Positions 57,361 through 64,000 of a stretch of 64,000 nucleotides of DNA are shown here, piece after piece; the first letter of the stretch is position 1; every line of letters begins with the position of its first letter. The translations under genes and the position numbers were made by a program. The notes under the pieces are model-generated. The model saw only the letters and a program-made list of their open reading frames with translations, did no database searches and was not told the DNA's origin. Source of the stretch: Anthoceros angustus (taxonomy: Eukaryota; Streptophyta; Anthocerotopsida; Anthocerotales; Anthocerotaceae); assembly GCA_010909165.1 (NCBI GenBank), contig MU008182.1, positions 62,001 through 126,000 on the forward strand, in the 5' to 3' direction.

Positions 57361-57561
57361 TTTTGTGGCCCGCCTATTTTGTTTTTCATTTTCTTTATGC
57401 CTATATTAAGTCCTTATTTATGACTTGATTATATGTTAGATGCTTAAGTTTTTAAGACCTTTTCTTAAGCGAGATAACTTTAGGTTTAGTGGGAGCCTAT
57501 TTAACATTTAGGCCTCATTTTAAAGGCTAGACTTCACCCCTATATTCATAGTGAGTGGGAG

Positions 57562-57821
57562 TGATGAAATAGGTCTAGATTAGGGCACTATTCATTAGGG
57601 CCTCATAACTTAAACATTATTATCTACCTAGGGTTATTTAGGTAGTTAGTAGTTATATATTATATTGGTTACAACAACTTACGGTTGCAACTACTTATGG
57701 TTGCAACCATTTATGGTTGTAACCACCCAACCACCCAGCCTATTTAAAGGCTTGTACTTTACTCATTAATTACTTACATTGTTTCTTCTTCTTCTAATCT
57801 AAGAGCTACAGATTCTCATCA
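57562..57821 (+). repeat. 3' LTR of copia B
   Basis: 260 bp, preceded by the polypurine tract AGTGAGTGGGAG (57550-57561) and ended by TCTCATCA. It is nearly identical to 50462-50720. Differences are one short insertion in the CCACCCAACCACCCAGCC stretch and single bases. Confidence 0.93.
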
Positions 57822-57998
57822 AGACAGGCAGCGATGGCGCGCCCTCGGCCTTCTTCCTCAGCGCGTACCATCCGGGCATGGAAGGGCCATGCTGCTGCCT
57901 CGCCGAACGCAGCCCCGAGCCTTGCGCAGCTGCGCGTAATGGTGTCGCTGACGCGCTGCAGCGTGCGATCTTTAACCCAGCAGGATCGATCCGATCTG

Positions 57999-59277
57999 AA
58001 TTCTCGCCACCGTACTCGCCTCCAATCCTAATAAGAATCTTGGTGAAGATCAACAAAACGCCTATCCTTCTGCTGAAGCTGCTGAAGATGAGGATGAATT
58101 CATGGTTGTCCAGACCCAATTGCATGGATCGGGTGTTGTTCTTCAACAAATTGATGCTCCTCCAAATAGTGGTAAGTTTGATCAATACCTAATTTTTGGT
58201 TTTATTAAATTACCAAAAGAAAATGCTTGATGTTGCATATGCATTTTCTTAATGCATAAATGCTTATTGCCATGGGTGGTGGTGTCGATGATGATATCCC
58301 TTGCCGATGGAAGGAGACCACGTGGGCGAGAGGCCCCTCCCCATGCCGACGACGACCTTCTCCTACTCCATCCAGGAGCCGGAGTCAGGATAACGGGGTG
58401 CCAGGTTTGCCTGATTTCTGGAAGTACCCCAATATTCCTCCACCTGTGTCCACAGATCCACCTGGTTACGACGACTTTGACATCGAGATTGATGAGGAAG
58501 AATCCGCCAAGGAGTCCGGAGATTCGATGAAGACCGATGTCACCTCCCGCCGAGCAGTTTGTGAGGGCAGGCCTAGCTGGAGGTCTCAACCTTGTGTTGA
58601 TGGAGGATTTGAGGACGCCAATGGTGCCGACGCCCTCAACAAGCTTGTATCAGGTAAGCCTGTTTGCATAGTTATGAAAACATAGAAACATAACAACATG
58701 GTTTCTGATGGCGATTTCCATTGCAGACTGGGAAGGTAGCAAGTCGCAACCAGAGGTGGCCGCGAAGAGCAATGTAGCAGAGACTAGTGAGGAGAAGTGT
58801 GAGTAGGAAGATAGGGTGGTGACCTATATATGTAAGCTAGCTACTAGCACTTTATAATTAATAAAAACTACTTCTATTGCAGATGTAGATAAATGTGTGG
58901 GCACAAGCCATGTGAGGTTTGCCCTGCCACTACATGCAACCCAAGAGAAAACAAGTACAAGAAGGAAAATACCAAATTCCTACCTACCAGCTGGGAATCT
59001 ATTTAAGGCTACCTACTTGATATTCCCAGGGGAACCAAATGACCATGAGGCTCCCATGGAGTATATATGTGACAAGAAAGGGATAAAAATGATGTGGTTA
59101 GGTGCATCCCCATGTGAGGAGTATGAAGGACATACAAAACACCTATATAGTAAGTGACCTATAGTGTTTGTTGTAGGATCCTTTTGGGCATTAGAGAGAG
59201 ACACTAAGGAATACAGTGAAGACTACCTGGAGCTAGAAGAAGAACTAGAAACGCTTGACAAACTTTGTGGCTTGTAG
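57999..59277 (+). CDS. Antisense spliced gene of copia C/D (best copy)
   Basis: Five exons are inferred; the last four stay in one frame across their introns. Exon 1 ends at 58171 (EDEDEFMVVQTQLHGSGVVL) with donor GTAAGT. Exon 2 runs to 58653 (LPDFWKYPNIPPPVS, GYDDFDIEIDEEES, RAVCEG); its acceptor was not located. Exon 3 is 58727-58798 (72 bp). Exon 4 is 58883-59149 (GTSHVRFALPLHATQEKTS, FKATYLIFPGEPNDHEAP). Exon 5 is 59177-59277 (101 bp, FWALERDTKEYSEDYLELEE, ending DKLCGL). Introns have GT...AG ends; the last is only 27 nt. The protein is acidic in the first half, with no signal peptide or membrane segment seen, and I recognise no family. The stop lies 18 bp from the end of the opposing copia pol. 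The start is uncertain because copia B cuts the 5' side. Confidence 0.72.
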
Positions 59278-59295
59278 TTTTCTAAGTTATTTCCA

Positions 59296-60650
59296 CTAGC
59301 TTGATGGGCTTATTTTAACCTCTTGTATTCCTAAACTCTTCATATGTTTTAAATGCAAATCTCTTCCCAATGGATTTGTTAACAGATCAGCTGGATTCTC
59401 ATGGGTTTGGATGTAATTTATATCTATTGTTTTATTTTCTAACATCTCGCGTATGTAATGATATTCTACTGCTATATGCTTAGTCCTTGAGTGGAAGACA
59501 GGGTTTCTGGCTAAAGCTATAGCTTCCCGACTATCACTGAAAAGAGGTGTGGGGTCATTTTGAGGATAGCTTAGCTCGCTCAATGCTAACCTACTCCAGA
59601 CTATATCTTTGGAGACTGAGGTTAGGACCCTATACTCTGACTCAGTACTTGACAAAGCAATTGTTGGTTATTTCTTACTTGACCATGAGATGGGAGCCCC
59701 TCCTAGCAGTAGTACATAGCCGGATACAGATTTACGGCTATCTGGGTCTCCGGCATAGTCAGCATCAGCATATGCTTTTAAGGTTAACTTTGATATGCCG
59801 GGTACATGTTTGTACATCAATCCTGTGTGCATAGTCCCCTTTAGATACCTGAATACTCTCTTGACACATTGCCAATGTTGTCTTCTAGGGTTCTCCAAAA
59901 ATTGTGAGACTGCACTAACTTCAAAAGATATGTCTGGTCTAGTGAAGTTGCTTAAATATATTAATGTACCAACAGCATGTCTGTATGGTACTGCTGACAT
60001 TTCTTCTTTCTCAGCATCTGTCTTAGGGCTCATATCTGAAGTGAGCCTAGTGCCACTAGGAAATGGTGTGGCAACTGGTTTAGCGTCTTCAAGTCCAAAC
60101 TTGTCTAAACTTTCTTTTATATATTTTGTCTGTACTAGACTGATGGATTTGTTATTTCTATCCCTTATAACTTTGACGCCAAGGGCATATGTTAGCTCTC
60201 CTAAGTCCGTCATTTCATAGTGACTTCTTAGCCAAGCTTTAACTTCAGCTAGGTGGGAGAGTGAAGATGATGCTAGGAATAAATCATCCACATAAAGCAA
60301 GAGGTAAAGTGTATGATGGTTTGACTTTAAGACATACATACTTGCATCAGCTTTGCTTTGTATAAAGCCATACTTGATAAGCTTGTCATGTATATCCTTG
60401 TTCCATTCCTTACCAGATTGCTTTAGGCCATACAGACCTTTGATTAGCCTACATACCATATCTTCTTTGCCCTTGACCTCATAACCCTCGGGTTGTTTCA
60501 TGTATATTTCTTCTTGAATGCGTCCATGCAAGTAAGCAGTTTTGACGTCCATCATATGAAGCTGTAAATCATGTTGAGCGGTCAAGGCTATTATCATTCT
60601 TGAGGAGGCAAATTTTGCTACTGGAGCATAAGTAGCCCAGGGTATGTAAT
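59296..60650 (-). pseudogene. pol: Copia reverse transcriptase-RNase H (element D), one stop
   Basis: The best-preserved polymerase in the window. Read downward: [50 protein letters not shown], catalytic YVDD (complement of 60283-60294), YALGVKVIRD, HAVGTLIYLSNFTRPDIS, RNase H with ADADYAGDPDSRKSVSGYV and ISWSSKK. Then comes one TAA (complement of 59668-59670), where elements A and B-type sequence have Gln, and the same frame continues to TKHIAVEYHYIRE and LGIQEVKISPSS. The piece is cut at about 60650, inside the RT N-terminus. Only one nonsense codon in ~450 residues suggests recent activity or selection before loss. Confidence 0.92.
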
Positions 60651-61918
60651 TGTGGAACGCAAAAGTTTGGGCAACCAGCCCAAAAGAGCCCGAAGGCAAA
60701 CAAGTTTGATTCTTTTTGGCTAGGAACGATTGAAGGGAAGCATGCCAAGAAATTTTCTGAGGATCTTGAAGCTAGAGTCGTAGGATATTGTTAGGAAGGC
60801 GAAGAGGATATCCCAGGAAAAAGAACGGGTCAAAACAACCTCCTGGCAAGGCGCGTAAGGGTCCAAAGGCGAGGTCGCGCATCACCGTAGGGTCGCCACA
60901 CTACGCCGAGGTCGAGAAGGCGGACTACGCGGTGGTGGTAGACTACCGCGTAGGTCGACGATCTCGCAGAAAAGAAATTAATATAAGAGGGATATCCACT
61001 ATATATGCCCACCAATAGGGGAATAAATATATAGAGTAATTAGTAAGCGATTAATTAGCGACAGCGAGCAGGATAAGAAAGTAGGCAGGGTTAAGTAATT
61101 TGGAATGATGAACCAAATCTAGGGTTGTGAAGCCTCCAGGTGGCGGTCATCCAAGGAAGGCAAAGTGCAGTTTGGGCAACACCAACTTTCTCTCCGAATT
61201 GTGGCGGCTTCACTTCGTGACAGACTGAAGCTGGAGCATAAGAGCTAGGCGCAACGAAGAAGGAAAGGGAGGCTACCATCGCCACGCTGCCGCCGCGACT
61301 TGTGACCAAGGGAAGGACGGAGCACGCGCTGAAACAGGGGAGGAAACCCTAGCTAGGCGCAAGGAAGAAGAAAAGGAGGCAGGCACTAAGTGCTCTAGAA
61401 CACCGAGGAGCTTCCCGGACACTGTGAAGTGGCGAGGAGCGCGTTACGAGTGCTGGCAGCAGAGAGCGAAGGGAGGAGGCGCCAAGTCGGAGCGCATGCG
61501 ACCTCGCGATTGTGAAAGGAAGAACCGCGAAGAAGAGGTTGTCAGCAGCTGAAAAACTCGAGCCAGGGCTAACGTGTATTCCAGGGCGCGTGTTGTTCCC
61601 ACAATTGGAAGCGGAGCAGAGGGCACAAGGGCGCAACAGCGAGGCAGCGTCGAAATTGGCGGGAAGGATTGAAGGAAGGTGCAAGTCACCCACGCGAAAC
61701 GCCCTCGCGTTGAAGAAAAAGGAGAAAAGAAATTGGTGGGAAGCAAGCCAGGTCTAACCTTGAATTTGTGTGATAGAGTTGCTTTCCACCAAGGGTGTTT
61801 GCTGAGCTGAGGCACTAAAAGGGCGAGAGAAATCGCAATTGGGAAGTAGCTTCCTCCTTTGACAGCACTTGGGAAGTAATTCACTCCCCTAGCAACAGTT
61901 GGGAAGAAGAACGCCACC
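60651..61918. other. Unassigned region between copia D and gag-like gene
   Basis: Starts with a basic open piece (60788-61018) without known domain, then an AT-rich stretch (61010-61090), then GA-rich sequence in which the minus-strand frames (for example 62073-61444) are shadows of low-complexity sequence. It may hold the leader of the gag-like gene at 61919. No LTR or primer site was found. Confidence 0.4.
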
Positions 61919-62642
61919 ATGCCTCGAGCAGGAAAAGGCAAGGGGAAGGAACCGCCTACCAAGGGCTCCTCCTCGAGAGGACGTAAAGGAAAAAAGGCGG
62001 CAGCGGAGGATGCGCCGCCAGGAGGGGGCGAGCTTTTGATGCCGCAATTTACGTGCTTTGCAGGGCAGCTCAACCCCAGGGATTTGGTCGATTTTCGATT
62101 TTCGGTGGGCGGAGGAGAACATCAATTGGGATGGGTGTATGGCGCCAATGGGCCTACACTAATTTAGAAGCGATTGAGTGTTTCATCAACCTCCATCAAT
62201 CGAAGCCCTTGCGCGTTAGGAAGAAATGCTCACGATCCTCATTCTTTGAATAGTAAGGAGCATCTGGCGAGTGTATGGGAGGCGGAAGAGGAGAGCTCGA
62301 ATTGCTCTCCTCGAAAGGTCGAATGGAGGGAAGAGGCCCTCTAGAAATCCGCAAGAGTTCCTTGACATGATGGACGGAGGAGTGAAGGCCCACGCCAAGA
62401 ATGGCTGGAAAACAGAGAGCATCAAGGAGCTGAAGTGGAGGCTCTTTGCAAAGATTGTGCTGGGGTTGGTAAATTACCAACGAACTTCTTATTTTAGCAC
62501 CAACTTCCTCCAGTTTTTGTGGAAGATTTTCATGGGAGCCAAACCGGATTGGGGAACCATTATGTATGAAGCATACATCCACCACCGGGAGAAGCTCCTC
62601 AAGCCAAATTCAGTGGATGAGGAAGGCCCAAGGCTACCTTAG
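61919..62642 (+). pseudogene. Gag-like protein, copy 1
   Basis: Starts at Met 61919 with a very basic and Gly/Pro-rich N-terminus (PRAGKGKGKEPPTKGSSSRG), then LLMPQFTCFAGQLNPRDLVD and WVYGANGPT, stop at 62165. The following part continues in other frames: YTNLEAIECFINLHQSKPLR (about 62153-62212), and 62271-62642 with DMMDGGVKAHAKNGWKTESI, ELKWRLFAKIVLGLVNYQRT and FLQFLWKIFMGAKPDW. The last stretch resembles the putative plant transposon protein domain seen at 16.1-16.7 kb. It ends EEGPRLP. It is presumably the structural protein of an LTR element whose other parts are not in the window. Breaks: at least two shifts. Confidence 0.6.
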
Positions 62643-63399
62643 CACCTATTTGGTGCATTTGTGGGAAACAGGGACTTCTCACAAGCAAGGAGTTGAAGAT
62701 GCATGGCATCCTTTGAGATAATCCATCTCCACCAAGTTTGGAAAGGCCTTTGCCTTTTGCATTGAGGAAGATGGAGGTCGACTCCACAAGCATGCTAGAG
62801 AGCAAGAGGAGGAGGCAACAAGGTCCGGAGTGGGAACTTTTCCCACAAGAGCAAGCAAGGAGAGGAAGAACCGCCGAGGAAGGCCGAATGGTAGTCTATG
62901 AGAGAAGGACCACGGGCCCAGAGTGGGGGAGTCCCCACCATCTCATTTGTGCCTAGGAAGAGGCACCCCACTCACCCGGGAGGCACCCCACCTGTGGGTG
63001 CACCACTGGTAGGCGGCCACCACCATGGTAGGTAGGCGGACTACCGCGGGGGGGAGCAGCCACCATGTAGGCACCCCACGCCAGAACAGCCTCACGCGGT
63101 GGAAGGGAAGGAGAAGCACATGAGGCGCCGGGCGCCGGCCACCATCACCCGCTACCGGGTGGGAGAGCGGATGGAGGGGACCTCACCGGATGGCCGGAGT
63201 GCAAGGAGCTGAGATTTCCAAGAAGAAGAGAGGGGTGAATTAGGACCCCTAGGAGAATTGGCCGAGTGCTTGTGAAGCACTCACCTGTGGATTGAAGGGG
63301 CTAGGAGCTAGCAGCCTCCTTGTGGGCATGCCAAGAGGAAGTGAAAGCCCAAGACATGGCCGGAGGAAAGCAGGACCAAATGGCAATTGGAGGCCATGG
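62643..63399 (+). other. Spacer between the two gag-like copies
   Basis: Holds a charged open piece (62738-62956, MEVDSTSMLESKRRRQQGP) that is probably the C-terminal part of copy 1, and a low-complexity GC-rich zone (62950-63180) with repeated GGAGGCACCCCAC / GTAGGCACCCCAC. No LTR was recognised. Confidence 0.45.
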
Positions 63400-64000
63400 A
63401 GTCCGACGAAAAGGCAAGGGAAGGAACCGCTACCAAGGGCCTCCTCGAGAGGAAAGGAAAAAAGGCGGCAGAGGATGCGCCGCCAGAGGGGGCGAGCTTT
63501 TGATGCCCAATTCACTTGCTTTGCGGCAGCTCAACCCTGTGGATTGAAGGGGCTAAGAGGAGAACATCCAATTGGGATGGGTGTATGGCCGCCAATGGCC
63601 TACACTAATTTGGAATTGATTGAGGAGTTTCATCAACCTCCATCAATCGAAGCCCTTGCACGAAAGGAATGCTCGAACGGATCCTACCTGGGACAAGGAG
63701 CATTCTGTGTGTATGGAGACCGGAGGAGAGAGCTCGAATTGCTCCTCGAAAGGTCGAATGGAGGAAGAGGACGGCCCTCTCCGAAATTCCGCAAGAGTTC
63801 CTCGACATGATGGATGGAGGAGTGAAGGCCCACGCCAAGAATGGCTGGAAGACCGAGAGCATCAAGGAGTCAAGTGGAGGCTCTTGCAAAGATTGTGCTG
63901 TTGGTAAATTACCAACGACTTTATTTCAAAGACCAACTTCCTCCAATTTTGTGGAAGATTTCCATGGGAGCCAAGCCGGATTGGGGAACCATTATGTATG
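63400..64000 (+). pseudogene. Gag-like protein, copy 2, cut by window edge
   Basis: A direct repeat of 61940-62550 about 1.46 kb downstream: GGCGAGCTTTTGATGCC recurs (62027 and 63490), then TTGGGATGGGTGTATGGC, YTNLELIEEF and the GCCCACGCCAAGAATGGCTG block (62390 and 63828). Short deletions shift the frame more often than in copy 1. The window ends inside the domain. Confidence 0.65.

Larger units (their letters stand above)
50462..57821 (+). mobile_element. Ty1/copia retrotransposon B with antisense gene, 7.36 kb
   Basis: A full-length plus-strand element: 5' LTR, primer site, gag, protease, integrase, RT, RNase H, then on the opposite strand a spliced gene, a GC-rich zone, polypurine tract and 3' LTR. 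All protein regions are broken by stops and shifts. The LTRs are 259 and 260 bp and nearly identical, so insertion may be fairly recent compared with the state of the coding part. It is nested in C/D, another member of the family. Confidence 0.92.
49428..60690 (-). mobile_element. Copia element C/D (minus), split by element B
   Basis: The left part (49428-50461) is a 3' LTR plus polypurine tract and the first ~735 bp inside. The right part (57822 to about 60650) is the antisense gene and the RT/RNase H of pol. Element B sits between them. Order and orientation of both parts are what one minus-strand copia of this family would give, and B contains the same modules in mirror order. The 5' half of C/D (LTR, gag, protease, integrase) is missing. 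The bases flanking B (gcaca and agaca) are only a partial target duplication, so the join is inferred. Confidence 0.75.

Noticed and set aside
61444-62073. 209-codon minus-strand open frame
   Set aside because: Opposite the GA-rich leader and start of the gag-like gene; Pro/Ser/Leu-rich with no motif.

Overview
The window looks like a gene-poor, transposon-saturated stretch of nuclear DNA from a streptophyte (a charophyte green alga or a seedless plant; the exact organism cannot be fixed from sequence alone). Ty1/copia elements use the plant-type primer site TGGTATCAGAGC (initiator tRNA-Met). There are Ty3/gypsy, CACTA (EnSpm) and gag-like families typical of plants. I see no ordinary host gene, no rRNA operon, no tRNA and no CRISPR array. 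Almost every reading frame is broken by stops and small indels, so most entries are pseudogenes.

Layout. 0.5-8.1 kb: minus-strand copia element A with both LTRs; part of its pol is tandemly repeated three times. 8.4-11.3 kb: two direct copies of a ~1.47 kb non-coding repeat. 12.3-14.55 kb: gypsy G1 (reverse transcriptase, RNase H, integrase). 14.7-16.8 kb: minus-strand gag-like pseudogene. 17.8-23.0 kb: gypsy G2, whose pol carries a C5-cytosine DNA methyltransferase between protease and reverse transcriptase and a PHD-like finger after integrase. 23.0-24.0 kb: a second, divergent methyltransferase-to-RT fragment (G3). 26.1-27.6 kb: minus-strand gypsy G4. 27.6-28.4 kb: the 5' end of another copia. 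28.4-29.9 kb: an unrecognised minus-strand pseudogene.

30.3-49.15 kb is a nest of CACTA transposons. A 14.07 kb copy (CACTA1, 31421-45487, exact 3-bp target duplication CGT) sits inside a relative (CACTA2). CACTA1 has a broken TNP2-type transposase on the minus strand and a divergently oriented TnpA-like gene on the plus strand.

49.4-60.7 kb is a minus-strand copia (C/D) split by a plus-strand copia of the same family (B, 50462-57821). Both carry, tail-to-tail with pol, an antisense multi-exon gene: the two copies share exon order, a 101-bp last exon and splice sites. 5S rRNA-like modules lie upstream of the C/D copy. 61.9-64 kb: two direct copies of a gag-like gene, the second cut by the window edge.

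Most notable are (1) methyltransferase-bearing gypsy elements and (2) the intron-containing antisense gene carried by a copia family. In the first, a retroelement may encode its own DNA-modifying and chromatin-reading parts. In the second, introns survive retrotransposition because the gene runs opposite to the genomic RNA.
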